Below are positions 34,071 through 46,300 of a stretch of DNA of 64,000 bases, in pieces; within the stretch, counting starts at the first letter, position 1; each line of letters opens with the position of its first letter. The notes beneath the pieces are model-generated. The model was not told where the DNA came from and did not search any database. It was given only the letters and a program-made list of their open reading frames with translations. Position numbers and translations under genes: made by a program. Origin of the DNA: Rhipidocladum racemiflorum. Taxonomy: Eukaryota; Streptophyta; Magnoliopsida; Poales; Poaceae. The DNA lies in NCBI GenBank assembly GCA_036346355.1, contig CM070575.1, forward strand, positions 60,517,915 to 60,581,914, in the 5' to 3' direction.

Positions 34071-37000
34071 ATGTCCTCAGACTGTAGCATTCTCAGCTGG
34101 AACGTCCGCGGCCTAAACTTGCCAGCAAAAAGGGCACTTGTTAGACAGCTAGTAGCCAACACCAGGGCCACCGTGGTTTGTTTACAAGAACCAAGCTTTA
34201 GCATTTCTCTCAGATTACTGTGTAGGAGACCCTGGGAGCTTCCTTCCGCAACAACTTTGTTGCCCTCCCAGCTAACGGTACAAGAGGGGGGATCCTTTTG
34301 GCTTGTTCGGAGCAATTTTTTCAAATAGCGCATAGCAGACTACGGACAATACTATCTCGATGGATATCATGGCCATCTCTTCGACCACAGCTTGGTCCTG
34401 CACAGGAGTGTATGGTCCGCAGGTTGACGCCGACAAACTGCTTTTCCTTCAGGAACTAGTCCAAATTCAGTGTCACATGCAGCCTAGCTGGCTAGTACTA
34501 GGTGATTTCAACATGATCTACCAAGCTTCGGACAAAAACAAAGGAGGCCTCAACAAACGCCTGATGCAGAGGTTCAGGGCCATGCTAGATGCCACTGAGC
34601 TAAGAGAGCTAAAATTGATAGGAAGAAGATTCACCTGGTCAGCGAGAACCTCAAATCCAACTCAGACCAAGATTGACAGGTTCTTTGCCTCCAAAGAGTG
34701 GGATACACTCTTCCCTGAGGCAACTTTGCAAGCGCTTTCCTCCTCTGCCTCAGATCACTGCCCTTTGCTTCTTCACAACCCAGCCAACCGGCCATCCAGT
34801 GTGTTTCGCTTCGAAGCCCTCTGGTTATGGTTGCCAGGATTCAAAGAGGTGGTCCAACAAGCCTGGGGTGCACCAAGCAACCCGCATCCCTACAGATGCT
34901 TTCTCTCAAAACTCGCCAGAACGACGAAAGCCCTCAAGTCTTGGAGCCGACTCCTCATCGGAGATGTTCGCTCACAGATGGCAGTCTCTCAAGAAATTAT
35001 TCTCCAACTTGACAAGGCACAGGAATTCAAAAGCCTCACCCTCAGAGAAAGAAATGTGGTCAAAGATCTTAAGAACATATTGTTGGGGCTCGCTGCAGTT
35101 AACAGACTAAGGCTTAAACAAAGAGCCTGGTTGTCTTTTATCAAAGAAGGTGATGCAAACACCAAATTCTTCCATCTCAAGATCAATGGCCGAATCCGTA
35201 GACGCTGCATAATTTCGTTGGTCTCGGAACAAGGGATCGCCATTGAAAAACAGCACAAACAAGAAGTAATTCACAGCTACTTCAACAATCTCCTTGGGGA
35301 GACTAAGCCTAGAGCCCATACCTTGAATTGGGACTTCTTAGAAACACCTCAGGTGGACTTGGCCAGCTTAGACAGCCCGCTCAGTGCAGATGAACTCAAG
35401 CAAGCTCTTTTCGCTATGTCGCGGGAAAAGGCACCGAATCCAGATGGCTTCATTGGGGCCTTCTTCATCTCTTGTTGGGACATAATCAAGGACGATTTAT
35501 TTGATGTGGTAACTTCTTTCTCCAATCACTGCGGAAACAACTTCAATCTCCTAAACTCGGCAAACATAGTCCTTCTCCCCAAAAAGCAGGAGGCATCAAA
35601 GGTTGCTAACTATAGGCCTATTAGCCTCATCCATAGTGTAGGCAAGTTGATCTCCAAAATGTTGGCGAACAGGTTGGTGCCCTACTTGCAGTCTCTGGTG
35701 TCTGCCAACCAAAATGCGTTCATCAAGAAAAGATCAATCCACGACAATTTCTTGCTTGTAAAAAATCTTCTAACGAAGCTTCACAGGAAGAAACATCCTT
35801 CGCTTTTCGTAAAGCTAGATTTGGCTAAAGCGTTTGACTCGGTTAGCTGGGAATACCTCCTCGAAATGTTGCAGCACTTTGGATTCGGTCAACGCTAGAG
35901 GGACTGGATCTCCACGTTGTTGGCAACATCCTCCTCCAGAGTGCTTTTAAATGGTATACCCGGCAAACAGATTGCCCACAGGCGAGGGCTCTGTCAAGGA
36001 GACCCGTTGTCCCCGATGCTGTTCATCCTGGCTCTTGAGCCTTTGCAACTCCTTCTATCAGCCGCAACACAGAAAGGACTGCTTCAACCGATCCTAAACA
36101 AGCCAACAAACCTTTGCATCTCCTTGTACGCAGATGATGTGGCAATGTTCCTCAACCCAACAGTGCAATAGCTAGAAACACTATGTCGTGTGCTCCAGAT
36201 CTTTGGCGAGGCCTCTGGCTTGAAAGCAAACCTAAGCAAAATAGAGTTCTTTGCAATTGCCTGTCAGGAGGAGGCACTTCCAGTCACGCTTCACAATCTT
36301 GCAGGAAACTTGAAAACTTCCCTGACCAGGTACTTGGGCGTACCGTTGAGGCCAAACGCACTTAGAAGAGCCGATCTGCAACCGTTGCTGGACAGAGTAG
36401 CAGCACGACTTGAAGGTTGGAAAGGGGCCCTGCTATCTAAAGCAGGAAGGCTGGTGCTCATCAGGGCAGTCCTCTCGGCACTACCGGTATACTTCCTAAC
36501 AATCTTCCCCATTCCAGCATGGGCCACCAAATGGATCGACAAAATGAGAAGGAAATTCTTATGGAAAGGTTATGACAATTGTAGCGCTGGACACTGCCTT
36601 GTGAGCTGGTCCAAGGTATGTCGTTCGAAGCATTTAGGAGGCCTGGGAATCCCTAATCTCACCTGCTTTGGAAGAGCCCTCAGGCTGCATTGGCTCTGGC
36701 ATCAATGGATGGACCCCAGCCGGTTATGGGCAGGAACTCTGCTTCCGTGCAACTAAACAGATATGGGACTCTTCAATGCCAGCACCACCATTGTTGTAGG
36801 GAACGACAAAATGGCTAGGTTTTGGACAGATATATGGCTTCAGGGCAAGGCACCAAAAGACATTGCGCCCCTGTACTTTCATCTCGTCTCAAGGAAGAAC
36901 AATTTGGTGCTTCACGAATTAACCAACAGCAATTGGATGATCACCTTTAGGAAAATAACCACCCATCAGTAGTTTGTTCAATTCCTCGCCCTCTGGCAAC

Positions 37001-37603
37001 TAATCCAACCGGTCGTACTCCAGACGTGCGTCTCGGATAAATTAACCTGGCGTTGGACACCGGATGAGGGTTATACCGCAAAGTCAGCGTACAAGGCGCA
37101 ATTTTATGGATTACAGTTGGACCTCTGTTCCAATGCAGTTTGGAAATCGCGGACTGAGAATAAGTGCAAGTTTTTCGCGTGGTTACTTCTTCGGAACAGT
37201 ATTCTAACTGCAGACAATTTGGCTTGCGGAGGATGGCCACATAACCCCCTTTGCTGCTTTTGCGGCTCAAAGCCTGAAACAGCAAAGCATCTCCTGATCC
37301 ATTGTGCCTTTGCGAGACTTTTTTTGGTTCCAACTCCTTTCCAAGCGCGGCCTTCCACGACTGATCAGCTTCATCAGCGACTCCCAGGTTTCTATCTCTG
37401 ATTGGTGGCAAAGAGTTCATTCAAATGTTCCTAAGGAGGCACGACGAGCCTTAAATGGTGTCATAATTTTTTGTTTCTGGAACATGTGGAAGGAACGTAA
37501 TGCTCGCATCTTTCAGGGAACTAGTTCCTCTGTCCAGAACGTTGTTACAACGACTCTTCGAGACCTATCCACCTTTGCCGTCGCCACGTCTTCAAACGGC
37601 TGA
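34071..37603 (+). pseudogene. LINE ORF2: AP-type endonuclease, reverse transcriptase, zf-RVT
   Basis: The endonuclease begins LSWNVRGLNLPAKR (34080), with VCLQEP, TGVYGPQ (34400), WLVLGDFNMI (34480) and SDHCPLLL (34755). The reverse transcriptase has NIVLLPKKQEASKVANYRPI (35560), KLDLAKAFDSVSWEYL (35810) and the catalytic YADD (36130). A zf-RVT block with CGSKPETAKHLLIHC lies near 37260-37310, and the WNMWKERNARIF tail ends the ORF. It would nick target DNA and prime reverse transcription there. Breaks: a frameshift at about 34330-34360, in-frame stops at 35896, 36169, 36754 and 36970, and a frameshift near 37310. Confidence 0.92.
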
Positions 37604-37761
37604 CGTTTTTCGTTTGATTCTTCTAATGTTGTAACCTAGGTTTTCTTCTGTGTTGGCGGGGTGCCACTGGTGTCTAGTGGCCTTCCTGTTGCTTTTTCGT
37701 TCGAAAACGCTTTCTCTCTTTCTAAAATGAATTGGCAGAGCTCCTACCGTAAATTTCAAAA
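37604..37761 (+). other. LINE 3' untranslated region and A-run
   Basis: Short 3' UTR after the ORF2 tail, ending in an A-run directly against the right target duplication. It marks the transcript end used for target-primed reverse transcription. Confidence 0.8.
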
Positions 37762-37776
37762 AAAAAGTGATACATA
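37762..37776. repeat. Target site duplication of the LINE, right copy
   Basis: AAAAAGTGATACATA, identical to 2179-2193. Because the A-run merges with it, the exact left edge may shift by a few bases. Confidence 0.85.
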
Positions 37777-39093
37777 GAAGCACCTCCTGTGAAGCAGACA
37801 TCCAAAGCTGATTGCAAAAGAACACCAAAAATATGTCTTCTAAACAAAAGTTTCAAGAGAAAAAAGAAGATCGCATAATCGATCAGCATACCATTTTCTT
37901 TATTTTCATACATATGAAAGTAATGTTTTCAAGACAGATTTCGCCATATTTTTCTAACTCCATTATTCGAAATAGATGTAAGGCACATACATACATTCAA
38001 CCCTGCATTGTAGTGTTTAACACTAATTAAAACACTACCTTGAGATGGAACGACACATGCATGCTTCATTCCATATAAATGCGAATTTTGTTTTAGCCGG
38101 TACCCGATCTAGCTCAATTAGAACTCCTCAATTATGATGCCCACTGCAATTGGGATTCGAACCCAATGACCACCTCCATCGTGCCACGCAAGGCTACCAA
38201 AAGTGTGGACACCCTGAATCTCTCGCGTCGCCTTGAAGCTCACCTTGAAGCTCTGCACACTCCTCTCCTTGCTGAACACAAACACAGGCGGCTCCACGGA
38301 CATCTCGACTCCGGCAGGAGGCTGGAAGAAGGCTTTGTACACAGCATTCGGCTGGCCGACGTTGGTGACGGTGCGCACGACGGCCTCAGATGTCTTCAGA
38401 TTAGGAATGGCAATCGATGGGAGGTTCAGGTCAGGTAAAGATGCTTTAGGAGTTGTGCAGTTGCCGTTTGAACCTAATCCTCCCATGCAGTTGAAGAAGT
38501 TGAGGTAATCCATTGCACTGATGTCATATATGAGGCCTGGATCAGCTGCCTTGATTGGATTCACAAACCCTGCTCCGTAGTCAAAAGGATCGGCGATCTT
38601 TGTGAGATATCCATGTGCTTGTATTGGAATCCCATTGTTGTCAGTGGTAAGAGCTGCAATACAAATAGTTTTGAAACTTCAATCACTTACTTGTTCTTAA
38701 TATTGGTGCAACAATCTCAGATATGTGTACAACAAGTAGGGTTAAGGGGCTGCTTGAAACTTGAATTTCGCAGGAAATAGAATAATTCCAGGAGAGGCAT
38801 GATTAACTAATTGTTACCGGTTGTCATGAGTGCAGATTTCAGGGCTGCAGGTGCCTAGTCGGGATGTAGGGACTTGAGCAAGGCGACAATCCCGGACACA
38901 TGAGGGCAAGACATGGATGTTCCAGACGCAAAATGGTAGAAAGCACCTAGACTTTTGTAAGCAGGGATTTGTGGTGCAAAGAAATAAAATGGAAACCCAG
39001 TGCGGAATATCAGTCATTAATTTCAGAGTACAAGCAGCAATATCAGGCTGTTAATTTCAGAATACAAAATATATGTTAATGCCCTAAAAAATT

Positions 39094-39420
39094 CCTACAT
39101 CCGTGTCAAAATATAAGTCATTCTAGGATCCAAGTTGATCAAACATTTTTAGGTTTAACCATGATTATATAAAGAATTAGCTAGATTGACCAAATAGAAA
39201 AGATGCCACTATATCCATCATGGAATATACTTTTATAATATATAATTATTTTTATTTAAAAATATGTTATAAAAATATAGTTTATGATATATCTGGTGGC
39301 ATCAATTTCATTTGATCAATCTAGGAATTTCTGTCCAATAGCAGAAGAACAACAAATCGCTGGCCAAAGTGTAGTAGTGTAACTGTGCTAAATGACTTAT
39401 ATTTTGGCATGGAGATAGTA
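39094..39420. mobile_element. Stowaway-like MITE in intron 7 of copy A
   Basis: The left end CTACATCCGTGTCAAAATAT and the right end, reverse complemented, CTATCTCCATGCCAAAATAT are inverted repeats of Tc1/Mariner Stowaway style. The same element sits at the same place in copy B (about 44334-44653), so it predates the duplication. Confidence 0.7.
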
Positions 39421-40470
39421 GTGGGATGCTGTCCAATAACAGAAGAATAGCACAAAGGACTTGGAATGTATCGAATGAAATTATTATTTGCATTAAGCAT
39501 GAATGCATGAATGGTATAGAAATTTACATTAAGATAGTACTAAGAAATACCAAAAGTTAGTATCTGTTCCGTTTAAACTATTGGTTCCTCCTGGTACTTA
39601 CTCAATTTACCTCCTAATAATGGTAAAAGATCTCTAATAAATTACCTTGAGAACTCCAGGATAGACGGGGCTAGGCCCCCTTGAAGAGAAAGCTGCTACT
39701 TTGGGGTAGGAACTCCGGTTCCAATCCTTGTTCGAGCAAAAGATATCTTTACTTTTGAGCTATCAGTGTACCTGTTAATTTTTGAAGCGTAAAAGGAAAA
39801 TGATTATTAACTAAAGTCTATAAATTAAGGAAGAGAAAGCATGATATACCATGGACATTAGTTAGCATATCCTCACATCCAAAAAAAAGAGTAGGAAGAG
39901 CAAGAAAAAAAAAGCAGAAATTAATTAAATGAGATGTGCTTCTATACTTTTGTTTGTTAAAATCGTACTTACTGCTCGTAGTACTGCAAAATCTGGTTGG
40001 AGGTCTCCAAGTCGACAGCAACACATGGAAGCGACTGGCATGCTGTTTCCGAGCCACTCAACAAGTCTGTCTCCAATTGTGAGTATATGATTCCTTTGCC
40101 TCCATTTTTGGCCAGTATCGATGCGATACCTTCATAGTTGATGAAAGATGAAAGAAGAGGTCTGACACAGAAGACGACCACCCCCTCCAAGTCCCTGCCA
40201 GTGCTGTTGATGAAAGATGCGTCGCACCGCGGGCCCTCTAGGGTGACAAGTTCGTGGAAGCCATCGTCATGTGGGCCCCCCACGGCCGCGAACAAGGATT
40301 GCCCCTGCACAAAATGCAACTCCTTTCAAAACGAAATGAAATCACAACTGAGATCCTTCAACACGAAAAGTCGGTGCCCCCCGAGCGACACGAAGGGCCT
40401 GTTTGTCTAGGGGGTTGCGGTTGGGCTGAAAAACTATTTTTGAATATGCATTCCTTTTGAATTTTTCTGA

Positions 40471-40757
40471 AACGACGCATCGGTATCGGTTCGTAACACG
40501 AACCGATACTAATACCTTCTCATTAGTACCGGTTCGTAGTACGAACTGGTACTAATAAACCATGTGCCTTCTGTACCGGTTCGTGTCACGAACTAGTACT
40601 AATTTGAGGGCATCAGTACCGGTTCACGGCTCTAACCGGTACTGAAAGCTCACTACGGCCATGTAGCCAATGAATCGGTACTAATGTCACTATCAGTACG
40701 GGTTCAAATCCAACCGGTAGTGATGTGTCGGTAGTAAGGTCTAGTTTTCTAGTAGTG
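40471..40757 (-). mobile_element. CACTA-end fragment with palindrome array, intron of copy A
   Basis: The right end reverse complemented is CACTACTAGAAAACTAG, a CACTA-type terminus. Inside are four or five inverted units built on GGTTCGTNNNACGAACC with the half-site AGTACCGGTT. No partner end is visible, and copy B has nothing at this position, so it arrived after the duplication. Confidence 0.6.
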
Positions 40758-41334
40758 ATTGCAGCTGGAATGTTTGGGGGCTTTAGACCCGAAGCTGAAA
40801 CACATATTAAGGTAAAGACCTTATAGAATATTGAAAAAAATTAGAGCCTTCTATGCACCCTCTCTGATCTGACAAAAAAGACCCGACAACAAAGAAGGAA
40901 AGATATTGCTGAATTCACAATATATTATATGTATTATCTGTGTCCTGCAAGTGAAACTCGCCTTCCGCCTGACTTTACCGTTTTATGAAACCAGGCAAGG
41001 TAAGTTTGTCGTCTTCCCCTAGATTAGCAGCCGTGCACGCGGTTGCTAGTAAAAAATATTGTAGGAATTGGGTATAGTAAATAACCAGCACGAATTAAGC
41101 AGGAGTATATAGTTAGAAGACTATAGTTACCACAAGCTTTTGGTTGTTCCCGAGAGTGATTGCCGTGGGGAACCGTCGATCAACCGTGGTTGCAGCAACG
41201 GTGAGCAGCCATGGCGATGAGTTCTGCACTGTCCGGGCGGCAGGGCCAGCGTTTCCAGCCGAGTACACGACCATGATGCCATTCGCAATGGCGTGCAGCG
41301 TGCCTGGATCTTTTGTCGGTCCACCAATATTCCA

Positions 41335-42488
41335 TCTATTATGTTGGAAAGAATTGGAGCCCTCTCAAGCCATCCACCTCACCCTCCATGCCGTTTTGCA
41401 AAAAAACCCTCTATGTTATTTAAATTACAGATAGGTTCCTGTAAATTACAAATAGATCCTTTGCGATTTTTTGTGAGTATAAAAAAACTTTTTCAAATTA
41501 CGTTTAGGTCCCTGGTTCGTTACTTTATAGCAAAGCCCCTCGCTAAATACGAATCTCGAACGAGCCCTTTTCTATTTTTTCATAATAGCGATTAGATCCG
41601 AAAATATAACAAACAAGTCCCCGGCCCTTACGTCCAGGTCTTTTCTCCGTTTTCCCTGAAAAAAATATTTTCGTCAATAGAAATATGTGTACATTTTCCC
41701 AACTCGATCTCTAATATTTTTTGAAACATGTATTATTACTCGGTGAACGCATAGAGTGTTAAACTCGATAAAAGAAGGTTGACATCTCTAATATTTTTAG
41801 GAACATACATTATCACCCTGTTAACACATAGAGTATTAAACTCGACAGAAGGAGGTTAGTCGGGTAATGATAAAGTGTTAACCAAATTTGTCAGAAGAAA
41901 TATATGTCTAGGTTCTTTCTTGGTTTTTCCCGAAAAAAATATTTTCATCAACAGATATATGTGTATGGCTCTATCTCTAGATTTTTTTCTCCCAACTCGA
42001 TCTTTAATCTCTAGACTTTTTTCCAAACTCGAATTCTAATATTTTTTGAAATATGTACTATTACTCGGTGAACGCGTGGATTGTTAAACTCGACAAAAGA
42101 AGGTTGGCATCTCTAATATTTTTCGGAACATGTATTATTACCCGATTAACGCATAGTGTTAAACTCGACAAAAGAAGGTTGATGGGTAAAAATAAAGTGT
42201 TAACTAAATTCGTCAAAAGAAATATATGTGCAACTCAATCTCTCTATTTTTTTGTAAATCGATTTCTGATATTTTCCGGAATAAGAAATATATGTATACA
42301 ACTGTATCTCTGTAGTTTTTTTTGCAACTCGATCTATAATATTTTTCGAAAAATGTATTATTCACCGGTGGACATATAGAGTGTTAAAATCGCTCCAAAA
42401 AAAATATTTAGGTCTTCCTACAGTTTTTTTTTAGAAAAAAATAGATTAAATTTTACACGGTGCGGCGTGCGCCAAACATTCTGGCTAG
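41335..42488. mobile_element. Helitron-like insertion splitting exon 5 of copy A
   Basis: Compared with copy B, 1.15 kb of foreign sequence interrupts exon 5. It can be bounded as A|TCTATTATG... to ...CTAG|T. A GC-rich hairpin (GGTGC-GGCGT-GCGCC) lies 13 bases before CTAG, as at Helitron 3' ends. The interior is AT-rich, with about five diverged copies of a 75-base unit (GTTAAACTCGACAAAAGAAG...). No replicase or helicase is present. The junction with the exon is not base-perfect, so the class is tentative. Confidence 0.5.
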
Positions 42489-42555
42489 TAGATAATGATA
42501 GGACATCAACGCCGTCATGGATGGCGTCATCTATGGCTTTCAACATGCCTAGATC

Positions 42556-43087
42556 ATAACCAAAGATTTGATCTAGGAACTCCGGGGTCTTGATCATCGA
42601 GCCTAGGACGAGCCTAGATCAAATAGTTGCGAGCCTCAAGATTTTTTTACAGCCCTAGTCCGAACCCATCATAACCAAAGAGCTAGTAAATAATTTTTTT
42701 TTAGCATTTGAGAATCAAAAGACACGTGTTGTATTGAATTTTAGGTACAATATTTAGCGTCAGAAACCCAACAATACCGGGCCAGTTTGCAACTTCAATT
42801 TCAAATTTGAAAAATGTTAGTCTCTTATAAAAATATTTCAATGGAAAAGTTGGCAAGAAAAAAAATGTGGGGGTCTAGGGGTTTCTAACCGGGCTGGATC
42901 CAGATTCTCAGCTAGTTTCCTGCAGTTTTTGGAATGTAATAGTGTACCATGATGCCGATCTAAGGAACATGATTCATTCCCTGCATCCTAACAGGTCACC
43001 TTCTACCCTAAAATCAGTTCATGACAACTGGTAAGGTGCTACCACAGTACCACCAAATAGATTTTGCAGCTTTTTTTCATTTCACTA
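42556..43087. other. Spacer between the two subtilase copies, no gene seen
   Basis: Copy A similarity ends near 42555 and copy B 3' flank similarity begins near 43088. Between them is AT-rich sequence with a few short repeats (CTAGATCATAACCAAAGATT twice in part) but no domain, long frame or clear transposon end. Confidence 0.6.
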
Positions 43088-43388
43088 ATGGCGAAAGAAC
43101 ACCGAAAATATGTCTTCTAAACATAAGTTTCATGAGAAAAAAGAAGATCGTATAATCGATCAGCATACCATTTTCTTTATTTTCATACATATGAAAGTAA
43201 TGTTTTCAATATAGCTTCCGCCATATTGTTCTAACTCCATTATTCGAAACAAACATAAGGCACATACATACATTCAACCCTGCATTGTAGTGTTTAACAC
43301 TAATTAATACACTACCTTGAGATGGAACGACACATGCATGCTTCATTCCATATAAATTCGAATTTTATTTTAGTCGGTACCGAATCGA

Positions 43389-46300
43389 TTAGAACTCCTC
43401 AAGTATGATGCCAACTGCAATTGGGATTCGAACCCAATGACCACCTCCATCATGCCACGCAAGGCTACCAAAAGTGTAGACACCCTGAATCTCTCGCGTC
43501 GCCTTGAAGTTCACCTTGAAGCTCTGCACACTCCTCTCCTTGCTGAACACCAACACAGGCGGCTCCACGGACATCTCGACTCCAGCAGGAGGCTGGAAGA
43601 AGGCCTTGTACACAGCATTCGGCTGGCCGACGTTGGTGACGGTGCGCACGACGGACTCAGATGTCTTCAGATTAGGAATGGCGATCGATGGGAGGTTCAG
43701 GTCAGGTAAAGATGCTTTAGGAGTTGTGCAGCTGCCGTTTGAGCCTAATCCTCCCATGCAGTTGAAGAAGTTGAGGTAATCCGATGCACTGATGTCGTAT
43801 ATGAGGCCTGGATCAGCTGCCTTGATTGGATTCACAAACCCTGCTCCGTAGTCAAAAGGATTGGCGATCTTTGTGAGATATCCATGTGCTTGTATTGGAA
43901 TCCCATTGTTGTCAGTGGTAAGAGCTGCAATACAAATAGTTTTGAAACTTCAATCACTTACTTGTTCTTAATATTGGTGCAACAATCTCAGTTATGTGTA
44001 CAACAAGTAGGGTTAAGGGGCTGCTTGAAACTTGAATTTCGCAGGAAATAGAATAATTCCAAGAGAGGCATGATTAACTAATTGTTACCGGTTGTCATGA
44101 GTGCAGATTTTAAGGCTGCAGGTGACCAGTCGGGATGTAGGGACTTGAGCAAGGCAACAATCCCGGATACATGAGGGCAAGACATGGATGTTCCAGACGC
44201 AAAATGGTAGGAAGCCCCTAGACTTTTGTAAGCAGGGATTTGTGGTGCAGCAGCTAAAATGGAAACCCCAGGTGCAGCAATATCAGGCTGTTAATTTCAG
44301 AGTACAACATATATGTTAGTGCCCTAAAAAATTACTACATCCATGCCAAAATAAAGTCGTTCTAGCATTCGTGTTGATCAAACATTTTTAGGGTTGACCA
44401 TTGATTATATAAAGAATTAGCTAGATTGACAAAATAAAATTGATGTCACTATATACATCATAGAATATACTTTCGTAATATATAATTATTTTTATTTTAA
44501 AATATGTTATGAAAGTATATTGTATGATATATCTTGTGGCATCAATTTCATTTCTTCAATCTAGGAAATTCTGTCCAATAGCAGAAGAACAGCAAATCGC
44601 TGGCCAAAGTGTAGTAGTGTCACTGTGATAAATGACATATTTTGACATGGAGATAGAGCTGGGATGCTGTCCAATACCAGAAGAACAGCACAAAGGACTT
44701 GGAATGTATGGAATGAAATTATTATTTGCATTAAGCATGAATGCATAGTAAATTGAGATTTTTTTACCATCCTTACGGGTACAGAAATTTACATTAAGAT
44801 AGTACTAAGAAATACCAAAAGTTAGTATCTGTTCCGTTTAAACTTTTAGTTCCTCTTGGTACTTACTCAATTTAAATTTTGGTACATTATAATAATGGTA
44901 AAAAATCTCTAATAAATTACCTTGAGAACTCCAGGATAGACGGGACTAGGCCCCCTTGAAGAGAAAGCTGCTACTTTGGGGGCAGGAACTCCAGTTCCAA
45001 TCCTTGTTCGAGCAAAAGATATCTTTACCTTTGAACTATTAATGTACCTGTTAATTTTTCGATCGTAAAAGGAAAATGATTATTAACTAAAGTCTATAAA
45101 TTAAGGAAGAGAAAGCATGATATATCATGGACATTAGTTAGCATATCCTCACATCCAAAAAAAAAAAGTACAGGAAGAAGAAGACGTTAATTATATATAC
45201 ATATACTTACTGCTCGTAGTACTGCAAAATCTGGTTGGAGGTCTCGAAGTCGACGGCAACACATGGAAGCGACTGGCATGCTGTTTCCGAGCCACTCAAC
45301 GAGTCTGTGTCCAATTGTGAGTATATGATTCCTTTGCCTCCATTTTCGGCCAGTACCGATGCGATACCTTCATAGTCGGGTGTAGATAAAAGTCTCGATG
45401 GAAGATGGAAGCAGAAGACGACCACCCCCTCTATTGTTTCCCTGCCAGTGCTGTTGATGAAAGATGCGTCACACAGCGCGCCCTCCAAGGGCAAAATGCC
45501 GTGGAAGCCATCATCGTGTGGGCCCCCCTTGGCCGCGAACAAGGATTGCCCCTGTACAAAATGCAACCCCTTTCAAAACGGAAAGAAATCATAACCGAGA
45601 TCCTTCAACACGGAAATGCCACCAACTGAAGATGCAACGCACCGGAAAATAGGCTCCGTCTGTTTTGTTTTGACTTAGGCTTTTTAGCTTTTGGTTTAAA
45701 GCTAATTTTTTGGCTTAATAAGCTTTTAAGCCGTTTACTTTTAAGATAATACATGCCGTTTGGTATCCTGGTTTATTAATGGGTTAGATGGTATAGCTTA
45801 TAGATGGAAAGTCTAAAATACCCTAAATAAGATGGGGGAGGAATTCTCGATTTATATATGATGGCATTTCGTAGGTAATTTTAGAGACTTTTAGTGGCAA
45901 AGAGTTATTTCATTCAAAAAAGCTCCTCTTGTCAGGCTTTTGGCTTATAGTTATACAAGAGCTTTAGGATTTTTTAAAGCTTGGCTTAAAAGCTAATCGT
46001 TTGTTTCGGTTTAAACTTTTTGATTTTTAAACCGATATAAAAAACAAAAAACAAATAGGACCATAGTCTGCCATCGAGCCTTATTTTGTAGCCCAATTCC
46101 CAGTCGGGGTCCCGGCCCAATCCTGGGACCAAAAGCCCGTGAATACTGTCCCTGGGCCATGTAGAATGCGCGTTTGGGTGTCCACCTCGATGCTTCTACT
46201 TGTTCAACTACAGAGTACAGACTCCTCGTTGCTCATGTAGAATACTGTCTCTAAGGGGAGTGATTGTAAAACAATCTGCAAGTTAGCAATACCATGTTCA

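Larger units (their letters stand above)
2194..37761 (+). mobile_element. Plant L1-type LINE, 35.6 kb with six nested insertions
   Basis: One non-LTR retrotransposon runs from just after the left target duplication to an A-run before the right one. ORF1 (zinc-knuckle RNA-binding protein) is scattered over 2204-2712, 3105-3924, 10231-10957, 15512-15632, 22108-22131, 28053-28480 and about 33597-33640. ORF2 (endonuclease, reverse transcriptase, zf-RVT) follows at 34071-37603. Without the inserts the LINE is roughly 7 kb, a normal size. Removing each insert together with one copy of its target duplication brings the ORF1 pieces from 15520 to 33600 into one frame, which is strong internal proof. 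Older damage (stops and frameshifts in both ORFs) shows the element is dead. Confidence 0.9.
38118..42555 (-). pseudogene. Subtilisin-like protease pseudogene (tandem copy A)
   Basis: A copy of the gene at 43389-51528, with its last exon about 95% identical in protein. Readable exons: 9 (38653-38118), 8 (about 39010-38818), 7 (39771-39646), 6 (40304-39973) and the end of 5 (41334-41131, continuing at about 42555-42489). Exons 1-4 and most of exon 5, with the catalytic Asp and His, are missing. Exon 8 has TGG changed to TAG just after the GTSMSCPHVSG serine motif, and its 5' end is rearranged. Exon 7 lacks one base. Exon 5 is split by a 1.15 kb insert. It cannot encode an active protease. Confidence 0.9.

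Noticed and set aside
38166..38508. Plus-strand frames opposite the last subtilase exons (also 43437-43779 and 47222-47848)
   Set aside because: They are antisense shadows of conserved exons, duplicated because the exons are duplicated.
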